A stretch of 64,000 nucleotides of DNA from Chelativorans sp. AA-79 (GCF_029457495.1 NZ_CP120361.1:1311001-1375000), one strand, 5' to 3'; shown: positions 16,375 through 24,960, counted from the first letter of the stretch. Notes: generated by a model from the letters alone, not told the origin. Numbers and translations: made by a program.

Positions 16375-17159
16375 TTGGTCAGGAAGGTCAGGCCGAGCGT
16401 CCATTCCACCACCGCCATGACGGCGACGGTGACGCCCATCAGCAGAACCGACACGGCGGCGATCGTCGGGTCGAAGAACTGCTCCATATGGGCGAGAAGC
16501 TGGATCGGCAGGGTTGAGATGCCCGGCCCCGTCAGGAAGATCGAGGTCGAGACATCGTTGATGGAGGTGATGAAGGCGAGGATGAAGGCGGCGATCACGC
16601 CCGCCCGCACATTGGGCAGGACCACCGTAAAGAATGCTTTCCAGCGGGGGCAGCCGAGCGACACCGCCGCCTCCTCGATGGAGAAATCGAAGCTGTTCAG
16701 CGAGGCGCCGACGACACGCACGCAGTAAGGCAGGACGAGCAGCGCGTGGCCGATGAGCAGGCTGAGCGATATCGACAGGCCGAGGCCCGTCGCCACGGAC
16801 TTCATGAGCGAGAAGCCGAGCACGATTTCCGGCACGAGGATCGGCAGCACGAAGACATTGGGCAGGAATTTGGGAAGCTCCACCCGGTAGCGCGCCATGG
16901 CATAGGCAGCCGGCACGCCGATCAGCAGCGAAAGCGCCGTGCCGCCGACCGCCAGCACGAAGCTCGTCACCATGGTGCGGCGGAAGGCGGAGATCTCGAA
17001 GATGTTCTCGAACCAGCGCAGCGACAGGCCCTGCGGCGGGAAGGTGAGGAAGCTGGTGTCCGACAGCGCCGTGCCGATGATGATGACCAGCGGACCGATC
17101 AGGAAGAGGAAGGTCAGCGCCGCGAAGGCGATCAGGAGAGGATTGACGCGCTGGTTCAT
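16371..17159 (-). CDS. ABC importer permease 2 (PotC-like)
   Basis: This polytopic permease of 262 residues has about six membrane segments and the cytoplasmic EAA loop (EEAAVSLGCPRWKAFFTVVLP) that docks on the ATPase. Its ATG shares a base with the stop of the first permease gene (TGATG). It pairs with that protein to form the heterodimeric channel. Confidence 0.92.
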   Translation of the reverse strand: MNQRVNPLLIAFAALTFLFLIGPLVIIIGTALSDTSFLTFPPQGLSLRWFENIFEISAFRRTMVTSFVLAVGGTALSLLIGVPAAYAMARYRVELPKFLPNVFVLPILVPEIVLGFSLMKSVATGLGLSISLSLLIGHALLVLPYCVRVVGASLNSFDFSIEEAAVSLGCPRWKAFFTVVLPNVRAGVIAAFILAFITSINDVSTSIFLTGPGISTLPIQLLAHMEQFFDPTIAAVSVLLMGVTVAVMAVVEWTLGLTFLTK

Positions 17160-17986
17160 CAGCCGGCCACCGGGTTCAGCCTGCGCGCGAGGCGGGACAT
17201 GAGGAGCACCGTTGCAAGCGTCACCGCCGTCATCACGGCAGCGATGGTGGAGGCGCCGACCCAGTCGAAGGTCACCATGGCGCGCTGGTAGAGGAAGGTG
17301 CCCATCATCATCTGCCGCTCCCCGCCCAGGAGCTGCGGCGTGGCGTAGGAGGTGAAGGAGCCGGTGAAGACGAGCACCGACCCGACGATCAGGCCCGGCA
17401 CCGCCATGGGCACGATCACCTGCCGGAAGGTCGCTGCCGGCGTGGCGCCGAGCGAGGTGGCGGCGTCCGTCAGATCACGCGGGATGCCTTCCAGCACGCC
17501 GACAAGCGTCAGGATCATCAGCGGCACGAAGAGATAGACCATGGCGACGATCACCGCGCCCTCGGTATAGAGCATCGACAGCGGCTCGCCGATCAGTCCG
17601 AGGCCGAGCAGGGCCTTGTTGAGGATGCCGTTCTTGCCGAGGATCACCAGCCAGGCGAAGCTGCGCACCACCACCGAGGTGAGCAGCGGGAAGACCGCGG
17701 CGATAATGAGGATGCTCTTGATGCGTCCCGGCGCGCGCGCCACCACCCAGGCGGTGGCGAAGCCGACGGCGACCGAGATCGCCGTCGTGATCAGCGCCAC
17801 CTCCATCGTGCGCCAGAGCACCGTGCGGCGGAAGCGAGAGGTGAAGAACTCGATGTAGGGTGCGAGCGGGCCGGCCGCCTCGCCGAAGGTCGTGGCGAAG
17901 GTCGACAGCACCGGCAAGCCCAGGCAAAGCGCGACGAAGAGCGTCGCGGGGATGGCCAGGACCCAGGCGAGCATTCGTGGGGTCAT
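17159..17986 (-). CDS. ABC importer permease 1 (PotB-like)
   Basis: The 275-residue permease has six predicted membrane helices and an EAA loop (TDAATSLGATPAATFRQVIVP). It is the first membrane component of the polyamine/opine-type importer. It follows the binding-protein gene after a 107-bp gap that holds a very strong hairpin, so its expression is probably lower than that of the binding protein. ATG 17986 fits the family start. Confidence 0.92.
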   Translation of the reverse strand: MTPRMLAWVLAIPATLFVALCLGLPVLSTFATTFGEAAGPLAPYIEFFTSRFRRTVLWRTMEVALITTAISVAVGFATAWVVARAPGRIKSILIIAAVFPLLTSVVVRSFAWLVILGKNGILNKALLGLGLIGEPLSMLYTEGAVIVAMVYLFVPLMILTLVGVLEGIPRDLTDAATSLGATPAATFRQVIVPMAVPGLIVGSVLVFTGSFTSYATPQLLGGERQMMMGTFLYQRAMVTFDWVGASTIAAVMTAVTLATVLLMSRLARRLNPVAG

Positions 17987-18036
17987 GCGGTTTTTTTGCC
18001 TAATGCCGTTCTTGGAAGTCGCCGAGCGAAGATGAC

Positions 18037-18086
18037 TCGTCCCTCACCCCCCTCTGGCCGGCAGGCCAGAGGGGGGTGAGGGACGA
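18037..18086 (-). terminator. Perfect 23-bp stem hairpin between binding protein and permease
   Basis: Two 23-base arms (18037-18059 and 18064-18086) are perfect reverse complements with a GGCA loop. The arms begin TCGTCCCTCACCCC on the left. The hairpin starts a few bases after the binding-protein stop and lies inside the operon, ahead of the permease gene. No T-run follows, so it is likely an RNA-stabilising or attenuating element. Confidence 0.75.
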
Positions 18087-18093
18087 AGGGCAA

Positions 18094-19110
18094 TCACATC
18101 CCGAAGATCTCGTTCCAGCGGTCGATCCATTCGGTCTTGGCCGCGTTCATCTTCTCGTAGTCCATGCGGTTCAACGAGGAAATCACCTCCTCGCCATAGG
18201 TCCACAGCGCGGCCTGCTCGGGCGTGAGTTCCACCTCGGTGTTCACCGGGGCATCCACGCCCTGTTCCGCCTCCACCTGTTGCACCTCCGTGGACAGCAG
18301 GAAGTTGATGAACTGGTGCGCGAGGTCGACGTTCTCGGCCCCGGTCGGGATGTTGACCGTGTTGAGCGTGGCGATGTCGCCGTCCTCGAGCGCGGCCCAG
18401 TTCATGGTGGGCACGGCTTCCGTGAGGGAGGCCAGCGTGAAGTCCTGCGCGACGGCGACGGTCACCTCGCCCGTCGAGACCAGGTTCACCATCTCCGAGC
18501 CGGTGTTGTAGTTCTTCACCGTGTTCGGCTTCAGTTCCTCGATCGCGGCGAAGGCGGCGTCGGGATCCTCGTAGGCATCCACGCCGGCATGCTTGCCGGC
18601 CTGGACGACAACCATCGGGCCGGCGGTGGTCGTGATGCCGGGCAGCGTGATCTGGCTCTCCAGGTCCTCGCGCCACAGATCGTCCCAGGAGGTGAGCGGC
18701 TCCACCTTGGCGCTGTCATAGACGATACCGACGCGGCCGATCGTGTAGGCCGGGCCGTAGTCGCCCTGCGGCGCCTGGGCGAGGTCGTAGAGCTTCTCGA
18801 TGTTCGGGATCTTCGAGCGGTCCACTTTCTGGAACACGCCGTCCTCGATGCCGATCTGCGAATAGCTGTCGGTCAGGAAGATGACGTCCACGCCCCTGCC
18901 GCCGCGTGCCTTGAGCTTGTTCAGCCGGTCGGCGTTGTTGCCGGTCTCGAAGACGATCTCGCAGCCGCAGATCTGTTTGAAGGGCTGGATGATGTTGGCA
19001 TCCAGCTTCTCGCCGTTATAGCCCCACCAGGAGATGGTGAAGGTCTGAGCGGATGCGGTGCCGGCGGAAAGAACGAGCGCGAAGGCGCCGAGAACGAGAG
19101 ACTTTTTCAT
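18094..19110 (-). CDS. ABC importer periplasmic binding protein, family 1 (PotD-like)
   Basis: The protein has 338 residues with a Sec signal peptide (MKKSLVLGAFALVLS, cleavage after TASAQ at about residue 22). A PotD/iron-binding-type fold follows: ISWWGYNGEKLDANII, GVDVIFLTDSY, YGPAYTIGRVGIVYDSAK and VNIPTGAENVDLAHQFINF. The last is the SBP family 1 stretch that contacts ligand near the hinge. ATG 19110 is preceded by GGATGG. It is the first gene of a minus-strand operon with two permeases, an ATPase and three hydrolases. The ligand may be a polyamine, opine or nucleoside-like compound. Confidence 0.92.
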   Translation of the reverse strand: MKKSLVLGAFALVLSAGTASAQTFTISWWGYNGEKLDANIIQPFKQICGCEIVFETGNNADRLNKLKARGGRGVDVIFLTDSYSQIGIEDGVFQKVDRSKIPNIEKLYDLAQAPQGDYGPAYTIGRVGIVYDSAKVEPLTSWDDLWREDLESQITLPGITTTAGPMVVVQAGKHAGVDAYEDPDAAFAAIEELKPNTVKNYNTGSEMVNLVSTGEVTVAVAQDFTLASLTEAVPTMNWAALEDGDIATLNTVNIPTGAENVDLAHQFINFLLSTEVQQVEAEQGVDAPVNTEVELTPEQAALWTYGEEVISSLNRMDYEKMNAAKTEWIDRWNEIFGM

Positions 19111-19215
19111 GTGCCATCCGTATGGTTGGAGCCGCGAGTCTTCCAAGACCGTATCTCCGCCAAAATCCGTGCACAAGCAAGCGGTGGAATCCGGCTTCCA
19201 ACAGCAGCCTCGGGT

Positions 19216-19244
19216 CGCAAACTATTGTCTCTGCGCGCAAACTA
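19216..19244. promoter_or_regulatory. Direct repeat of a candidate regulator site
   Basis: CGCAAACTA occurs twice, at 19216-19224 and 19236-19244, exactly 20 bp apart, in the divergent gap between the importer operon and the AsnB cluster. Same-face spacing suggests cooperative binding by a regulator. In the same gap TGATATATC near 19369 resembles an extended -10 for the plus-strand cluster. The gap 19111-19434 contains no gene. Confidence 0.35.
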
Positions 19245-19434
19245 GGCAAGGCCGGCATTTGCACTTTTTGTGGGCAACCGCTGCCGGTGCGCGGCATTTT
19301 AGCCGATCTCCCACGGGAATTTTTACGCTGTTGCCGGCAAATGCCTGCTGTCGGACTTGCAGCGCGCTGATATATCCAATTGTTAAGATGCGCGGCGTTA
19401 TGCGATAGCGCCGGAGAAGAAGGGGCGTTTCCAA

Positions 19435-21375
19435 GTGTGCGGGTTCGGCGGATATATCGGCGCAGGCGTCGCTGAGGCGGAGCCGCTTTTGCGGCGGATG
19501 GCCTCGGCCATCGCCCATCGCGGGCCGGACGAGCGCGGAACCGCCGTGCTCGACGGCGCAGGCCTCTGCCACACGCGCCTTTCCATCGTCGGCCTCGCCG
19601 ACGGCCAGCAGCCCATGGCCCTCGACGGCGGGCGCCTCACGATCGCCTTCAACGGCGAGATCTTCAACTATGTGGAATTGCGCGAGGCGCTGATCGCCCG
19701 CGGCCGCACCTTCCGCACCGCGAGCGACACGGAAGTCATCCTCCATCTTTATGACGAAAAGGGGCCGGACTGCCTCGCCGATATGAACGGCGATTTCGCC
19801 TTCGCCATCTGGGATGCGCCGCGCCGGCGCATGTTCCTCGCGCGCGACCGAATGGGCGTGCGCCCGCTCTTCCATACGACCGTGGGCGACCGGCTCTTCT
19901 TCGCCTCGGAGGTGAAGACGCTCCTGCAGGTGCCGGGCGTGACGGCGGAGATGGACCCCTTCGCCCTCGACGAGATCTTCACGCTCTGGGCCCCGATCGC
20001 ACCGCGCACCGCCTTCAAGAACATCGAGGAACTCGAGCCCGGACACATGATGCTGGCGGAGGACGGGCGGCGGACGATCCGGCCCTACTGGTCGCTCTCC
20101 TTCCCGGAACACGGCGCGCCGAACCGCCATACGGACGAGCGCGCCGCGGCCGAAGAGCTGTGCGCGCTGCTCACCGATGCTACGCGGCTGCGCATGCGCG
20201 CCGACGTGCCGGTCGGCTCCTATCTCTCGGGCGGACTCGACTCCTCGGTCATCTCGGCGCTCGCCGCCGGCATGACGCCGGAGGTGCTGCGCACCTTCTC
20301 CGTCGCCTTCGACAGCGCCGAGCATGACGAGAGCGCGTTCCAGAACGAAATGGCGGCAGCACTTGGCACCATGCACGCCACCGTCAATTGCGGAGAGGGC
20401 GATATCGCCGCCGTCTTCCCGGACGTCGTCCGCTTCACCGAGCGCCCTATCCTGCGCACCGCGCCCGCGCCGCTCTTCAAGCTCTCCGCGCTGGTGCGCG
20501 AAAAGGGGCTCAAGGTCGTGCTCACGGGAGAGGGGGCCGACGAGGTCTTCGCCGGCTACGACATCTTCAAGGAGGCGCGGGTGCGCCGCTTCTGCGCGCG
20601 CCAGCCGGGCTCCCGCATCCGCCCGCATCTCTTCCGCAAGCTCTACCCCTATCTTCCCGGCCTCAAGCAGCAGTCGGCCGAGTATCTCGCCGCCTTCTTC
20701 GGCGCCGGCACGGATTCGCCCGACGACCCGCTCTTCTCGCACAGGCCGCGCATGCGGGCGACGGGTGCGGCCAAGCTCTTCTTCTCCGCCGAGTTGCGCG
20801 AGACATTGGCCGGTTACGATGCGGCGGAGGAGCTCGCCTCGCGCCTGCCGGAAGCCTTCTCCCGCTGGCACCCGCTGCACCAGGCGCAATATCTGGAATC
20901 GCGTTTCCTGCTCCCCGGCTACATCCTGTCGAGCCAGGGTGACCGCATGGCCATGGCGCACGGCATCGAGGGGCGCTTCCCCTTCCTCGACCACCGGCTG
21001 GTGGAGTTTGCCACGACGCTCCCGCCCGGGATGAAGCTGAAGAGCCTTGTCGAGAAGCATATCCTGCGCGAGGCGACCAAGGGTCTCCTGCCGGAATCGA
21101 TCCTGCGCCGCACGAAGCAGCCCTACCGCGCGCCAGACAGCGCATCCTTCCGCGGAGCGGGCGAGAGAGACTATGTCCGCGAGGCGATGAGCGCGGAGAG
21201 GCTCGCCGCCGGCGGGCTCTTCAACCCGGCATCCGTGTCGAAACTCTTCGCCAAAAGCCGTCAGCAGCCGCTTTCCGGCTTCCGCGACAACGCCGCCTTC
21301 GTCGGCATCCTCTCGTCGCAGCTCTGGCTGGAGACCTTCACCGGTTCACGCATTCGCGCCGTTAAGGCCGCATAA
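19435..21375 (+). CDS. asnB: AsnB-type glutamine-dependent amidotransferase
   Basis: The 646-residue enzyme has two domains. The N-terminal Ntn glutaminase begins at Cys2 (GTG start then TGC, so MCGFGGYIG), with the conserved HRGPDE and FNGEIFNY motifs. The C-terminal synthetase has the PP-loop SYLSGGLDSSVIS at about residue 263 and LTGEGADEVFAGY. Known members transfer glutamine-derived ammonia to an AMP-activated carboxylate, making asparagine or amidating cell-wall or capsule substrates. It starts a four-gene cluster with an ACP, an AMP ligase and an NAD-synthase-like protein beside polysaccharide genes, so amidation of a carrier-bound or sugar carboxylate is more likely than asparagine supply. 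GGAGAAGAAGGGG serves as ribosome site. Confidence 0.9.
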   Translation: MCGFGGYIGAGVAEAEPLLRRMASAIAHRGPDERGTAVLDGAGLCHTRLSIVGLADGQQPMALDGGRLTIAFNGEIFNYVELREALIARGRTFRTASDTEVILHLYDEKGPDCLADMNGDFAFAIWDAPRRRMFLARDRMGVRPLFHTTVGDRLFFASEVKTLLQVPGVTAEMDPFALDEIFTLWAPIAPRTAFKNIEELEPGHMMLAEDGRRTIRPYWSLSFPEHGAPNRHTDERAAAEELCALLTDATRLRMRADVPVGSYLSGGLDSSVISALAAGMTPEVLRTFSVAFDSAEHDESAFQNEMAAALGTMHATVNCGEGDIAAVFPDVVRFTERPILRTAPAPLFKLSALVREKGLKVVLTGEGADEVFAGYDIFKEARVRRFCARQPGSRIRPHLFRKLYPYLPGLKQQSAEYLAAFFGAGTDSPDDPLFSHRPRMRATGAAKLFFSAELRETLAGYDAAEELASRLPEAFSRWHPLHQAQYLESRFLLPGYILSSQGDRMAMAHGIEGRFPFLDHRLVEFATTLPPGMKLKSLVEKHILREATKGLLPESILRRTKQPYRAPDSASFRGAGERDYVREAMSAERLAAGGLFNPASVSKLFAKSRQQPLSGFRDNAAFVGILSSQLWLETFTGSRIRAVKAA

Positions 21376-21387
21376 TTGGAGATTGGA

Positions 21388-21657
21388 ATGGCAGACAACA
21401 TCAAGGATCAGGTCCGCGCCTTCATCGTCGAGAATTTTCTCTTCGGCGACACCTCCGCCCAGATCGACGACGACGCCTCGCTGATCGAGAACGACGTCAT
21501 CGATTCCACGGGCGTGCTGGAGCTCGTCGCCTTCATCGAGGAGCGCTTCGGCGTGACGATGGCGGACGCCGAGATCGTCCCGGCGAACCTCGATTCGCTT
21601 GACCGCATCACCGCCTTCGTCAGCGCGAAGACGGGCAAGGAATCGCTCAACGCCTGA
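21388..21657 (+). CDS. Acyl carrier protein
   Basis: The 89-residue acidic helical protein has the phosphopantetheine attachment motif DST in DVIDSTGVLELV, with Ser at about residue 37. The position corresponds to the DSL serine of ACPs. ATG 21388 is chosen over an in-frame TTG 12 bases upstream because GGAG is correctly spaced. It would carry an acyl or aminoacyl group loaded by the AMP ligase encoded next. It sits 12 bases after the AsnB-type gene. Confidence 0.9.
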   Translation: MADNIKDQVRAFIVENFLFGDTSAQIDDDASLIENDVIDSTGVLELVAFIEERFGVTMADAEIVPANLDSLDRITAFVSAKTGKESLNA

Positions 21658-21677
21658 GCGGAAGGCTGGAGGCCGGC

Positions 21678-23222
21678 ATGCGCGTCGAGGAATTTCTGCG
21701 GGGCAGCGCCTCGCGCAACGGGGAAAAGACCGCCCTCGTAAGCGGGTCCACGCGGCTCACCTATGCCGAATTCGATGCGCTGACAGACCGCCTTGCGGCC
21801 GCTCTCGCGGCGAACGGCGTGCGCCGCAACGACCGCGTTCTCGTCTTCATGGACAATTCGTGGGAGGCGGCTGTCTCCATCTTCGCCGTTCTCAAGGCCG
21901 GTGCCACATTCAGCCCCATCAACGCCTCCACCAAGGCCGAGAAACTTGCCTACATCATCAGCAATTGCGAAGCCGCCGCGATCCTCACGCAGGCCAAGCT
22001 GATGCCGGTCGCGGCCGAGGCGCGCGCACTCCACGGCAAGCCTCTTCTGCTGATCTCCACAGAAGGCCGGGGCGGTACCGTACCGGATGGTACGGTACCT
22101 TTCACGCAGTGCCTGAAGGCCGACCCCGCGCCGGTTACCCATCGCGGCATCGATCTCGATCTCGCCATGCTCATCTACACCTCCGGCTCCACCGGCCGGC
22201 CCAAGGGCGTGATGATGACGCATCGCAACATCGAAGCGGCCGCCACCTCCATCACCACCTATCTGCGCAACACGCCTGACGACATCATCCTCAACGTGCT
22301 GCCGCTCGCCTTCGACTACGGGCTCTATCAGCTCCTGATGTCGGTCAAGATGGGCGCCACGCTGGTGCTGGAAAAATCCTTCGCCTTCCCGCACGCCATC
22401 TTCGAGCTCATCCGCAAGGAGAAGGTGACCGGCTTCCCCATGGTACCCACCATGGCGGCGATGATCCTGCAGATGCGCGATCTGGAGCCGGGCTTCCTGC
22501 CCAGCCTGCGCTACATCAGCAACACCGCCGCAGCACTTCCGCCCTCGCATATCGCGCGGCTGCGCGCGCTCTGCCCCGGCATCGAGCTCTATTCCATGTA
22601 CGGGCTCACCGAGTGCAAGCGCTGCACCTACCTGCCGCCGGAAGAGCTCGACCGCCGGCCGGATTCGGTCGGCATCGCCATCCCCAACACGGAAGCTTTC
22701 GTGGTGGACGATGACGGCCGGCCGGTCCCGCCCGGCGAAGTGGGCGAACTCGTCATCCGCGGCCCGCATGTCATGCAGGGCTACTGGCGCAACGACGAGG
22801 CGACGGCCAGGATGCTGCGCCCCGGCCTCAATCCGTGGGAGAAGGTGCTCTACACGGGCGATCTCTTCCGCATGGATGCGGAAGGCTTCCTCTATTTCGT
22901 CGGCCGCAAGGACGACATCATCAAGACGCGCGGCGAGAAGGTCGCGCCCAAGGAGGTGGAGGCGGTGCTCCACACCCATCCGTCGATTGCCGAGGCCGTG
23001 GTGGCGGGCGTCACCGATCCGGTGCTCGGCCAGGCCATCGCCGCCATGGTCGTCTCCAGGGATTCCGCGCTCACCGAGCGCGAGGTCATCCGCCACTGCT
23101 CGCAGCAGCTGGAGGATTTCATGGTGCCCAAGATCGTGAAATTCGTCGCCGAACTGCCGAAGACCGACACGGGCAAGGTGAGCCGCAGGCTCGCCGCCGA
23201 AACGATAGAGCCAGCCGAATGA
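21678..23222 (+). CDS. AMP-forming acyl-CoA/acyl-ACP ligase
   Basis: The 514-residue ANL-superfamily adenylating enzyme shows the P-loop LIYTSGSTGRPKGVMMTH (A3), YGLTECKR (A5), LYTGDLFRMD (A7) and the C-terminal catalytic lysine in PKTDTGKVSRR (A10). It activates a carboxylate with ATP and transfers it to a thiol. The ACP gene directly upstream points to ACP as acceptor. Similar ligases occur in exosortase-associated exopolysaccharide clusters together with AsnB-type amidotransferases. An internal perfect palindrome encodes the repeat GTVPDGTVP in a surface-loop region. Confidence 0.9.
   Translation: MRVEEFLRGSASRNGEKTALVSGSTRLTYAEFDALTDRLAAALAANGVRRNDRVLVFMDNSWEAAVSIFAVLKAGATFSPINASTKAEKLAYIISNCEAAAILTQAKLMPVAAEARALHGKPLLLISTEGRGGTVPDGTVPFTQCLKADPAPVTHRGIDLDLAMLIYTSGSTGRPKGVMMTHRNIEAAATSITTYLRNTPDDIILNVLPLAFDYGLYQLLMSVKMGATLVLEKSFAFPHAIFELIRKEKVTGFPMVPTMAAMILQMRDLEPGFLPSLRYISNTAAALPPSHIARLRALCPGIELYSMYGLTECKRCTYLPPEELDRRPDSVGIAIPNTEAFVVDDDGRPVPPGEVGELVIRGPHVMQGYWRNDEATARMLRPGLNPWEKVLYTGDLFRMDAEGFLYFVGRKDDIIKTRGEKVAPKEVEAVLHTHPSIAEAVVAGVTDPVLGQAIAAMVVSRDSALTEREVIRHCSQQLEDFMVPKIVKFVAELPKTDTGKVSRRLAAETIEPAE
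22074..22099. repeat. 26-bp palindrome inside the ligase gene, copy B
   Basis: GGTACCGTACC and GGTACGGTACC are perfect 11-bp arms around GGAT. The core 18-mer CCGTACCGGATGGTACGG (22078-22095) shares its arms with copies A and C. It encodes the duplicated peptide GTVP-D-GTVP. Confidence 0.75.
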
Positions 23223-24211
23223 ACTCCACCGCGTCCTTCTCCGCCGCCACCCTCACCATCGATCCCGCCGCCGAGGCGGAACGGATCGTGGCCGCCCTGC
23301 GCGAGCAGCTCCGCTCGCTGCGCAAGCGCGGGCTGGTGCTGGGCGTTTCCGGCGGCATCGACTCCAGCGTCTCCACCGCGCTCGCGGTGCGGGCGGTGGG
23401 CGCGAAGAATGTCTGCTGTCTCTTCATGCCCGAGAGTGATTCCGACCCCGAGAGCCTCGAGCTCGGCCGGCTCGTCACCGAGACTTTCGGCATCGAAGGC
23501 ATCGTGGAGGATATCGGCCCGAGCCTGAAGGCCATGGGCTGCTACGAGCGGCGCGACGGCTTCATCCGCAAGCTCGTGCCGGATTACGGTCCCGGCTGGG
23601 CGTCCAAGATCGTCATCTCCAACGCGCTCGAAGGTGCGGCCTACAACATCTCCTGGCTCGTGGTGCAGGACCCGGAAGGGAACCAGAGCAGGCACCGTAT
23701 GAGGCCGGAGGTCTATCTCGGCATCGTCGCCGCAACCAACATGAAGCAGCGCACCCGCAAGCAGATCGAGTACTACCACGCCGACCGGCTGAACTTCGCT
23801 GTGATCGGCACGCCGAACCGGCTGGAATACGACCAGGGCTTCTTCGTCAAGAACGGCGACGGCGCGGCCGACGTGAAACCCATCGCGCATCTCTACAAGT
23901 CACAGGTCTACCAGCTCGCCGAACATCTCGGCGTGCCCGAGGAGATCCGCCGCCGCCCGCCGACGACCGACACCTATTCGCTGGCGCAGACGCAGGAGGA
24001 GTTCTACTTCTCGCTGCCCTACGACCGGATGGACCTCTGCCTCTACGGGCTGAACCACGGCCTTCCGGCCGGCGCTGTTGCCGCCGCCGCCTCACTTACC
24101 GAGGAGCAGTTGCAGAGCGTGTGGGCCGACATCGCCGCCAAGCGCAAGGCGACACGCTACCTCCACCTCCCCCCGCTCCTCGTCGAGAAGGTGGAGGAGG
24201 TCGGGGGTTAG
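23219..24211 (+). CDS. nadE: NAD-synthase-like ammonia ligase without glutaminase domain
   Basis: The 330-residue protein has the N-type ATP pyrophosphatase loop VLGVSGGIDSSVS at about residue 40 and the NadE elements TNMKQRTRK and IGTPNRLEYDQGFFVKNGDG. It lacks the nitrilase-type glutaminase domain found in typical alphaproteobacterial NadE, so it would use free or channelled ammonia. It overlaps the ligase stop by 4 bases and closes the AsnB/ACP/ligase module. That context suggests a specialised amidation or acyl-adenylate role rather than housekeeping NAD synthesis, although NAD synthesis is not excluded. Confidence 0.85.
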   Translation: MNSTASFSAATLTIDPAAEAERIVAALREQLRSLRKRGLVLGVSGGIDSSVSTALAVRAVGAKNVCCLFMPESDSDPESLELGRLVTETFGIEGIVEDIGPSLKAMGCYERRDGFIRKLVPDYGPGWASKIVISNALEGAAYNISWLVVQDPEGNQSRHRMRPEVYLGIVAATNMKQRTRKQIEYYHADRLNFAVIGTPNRLEYDQGFFVKNGDGAADVKPIAHLYKSQVYQLAEHLGVPEEIRRRPPTTDTYSLAQTQEEFYFSLPYDRMDLCLYGLNHGLPAGAVAAAASLTEEQLQSVWADIAAKRKATRYLHLPPLLVEKVEEVGG

Positions 24212-24451
24212 AGAACCTCTCCCGCATCGCAGGCATTGAGGATGAGGAGCACCGGCACTCAGCCTGCATCCCGCTCAAAACGGGGATGGAATCCGCCCCT
24301 CCGGAATTTTTCTCGCCCGCCAACCCTCTGTTCCCACTCGCTATTCTCTGTTTCGCCACTCGCTCGTTGCACTGTTTTTCTCCCCACTTCCTCCAGCCGG
24401 TTTATTCTTGCTCCATCGCTCTCGCGGGAACCGGATGCGCACCGGGTGTTC

Positions 24452-24783
24452 GGGAGGGCGGCGGAAACCTCCCTCCCCAGGATCGGAACCCGGGGATCCG
24501 AGGGCCCGCGACAGGCCGGCGGTGCCGGGGCGGTGGGTGTGAGACGCCGTTTCCGGAAAAACGGATGCTGGGTGAGAGACGGCATCGCGGAAACCGCGGA
24601 GAAGCCGCCAGGGCTCTCCTCCGGCCCGGCAGAGACCACCCCCTTCATTGGGTGCAGCCGGGAAGGAGAAGGGTCCGAGTGATCGGCCGAGGTCGGGACA
24701 GACTCCGGCGGGGGTGAGGAGCGGTCCGCGCAGCGGACGAACGCCCGGAGCGAAAGCGGAGGGCCAAAGGGAGCGCCTTTTTT
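24452..24783 (+). other. Structured non-coding block between nadE-like gene and acyltransferase 1
   Basis: The 749-base gap 24212-24960 has no convincing gene. It holds a run of hairpins: GGGAGG/CCTCCC (24452-24473), CCGTTT/AAACGG (24547-24564), CGCGG-AAA-CCGCG (24586-24598), GTCCGC-GCA-GCGGAC (24724-24738), and a GAAA-capped stem with a GGA/GGA internal loop (24743-24764). A weak stem AAAGG/CCTTT with a T6 run ends it at 24766-24783. It may be a long 3' untranslated region, a small RNA or decayed sequence. I recognise no RNA family. Confidence 0.35.
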
Positions 24784-24960
24784 AATTTTGTGGCGTGAAC
24801 GGTGCGCCCCGCTTCCCAAACCAATCAATGGCCAGACGCGAAAGCGGGCGTGGCGACGGTGAGGCACGGCTTGATGTTCGGATCACGGAAACGGCGACGC
24901 CCTTCGCGCTTCCGGGATGACGATGAGGGCGTCACTCTCCCGCGAGGGGTGGATGGAAAC

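Noticed and set aside
19435..21375. Housekeeping asparagine synthetase
   Set aside because: The fold fits, but linkage to an ACP, an AMP ligase and polysaccharide genes makes a specialised amidotransferase more likely. It is kept as a possibility only.
24430..24790. RNase P RNA, tmRNA or signal recognition particle RNA
   Set aside because: I looked for the conserved core motifs of each on both strands and did not find them.
24259..24867. A 202-codon minus-strand open frame in the noncoding block
   Set aside because: It has no ribosome site, no domain and a Pro/Ser/Arg-rich composition, and its sequence is mostly that of the hairpins described there.
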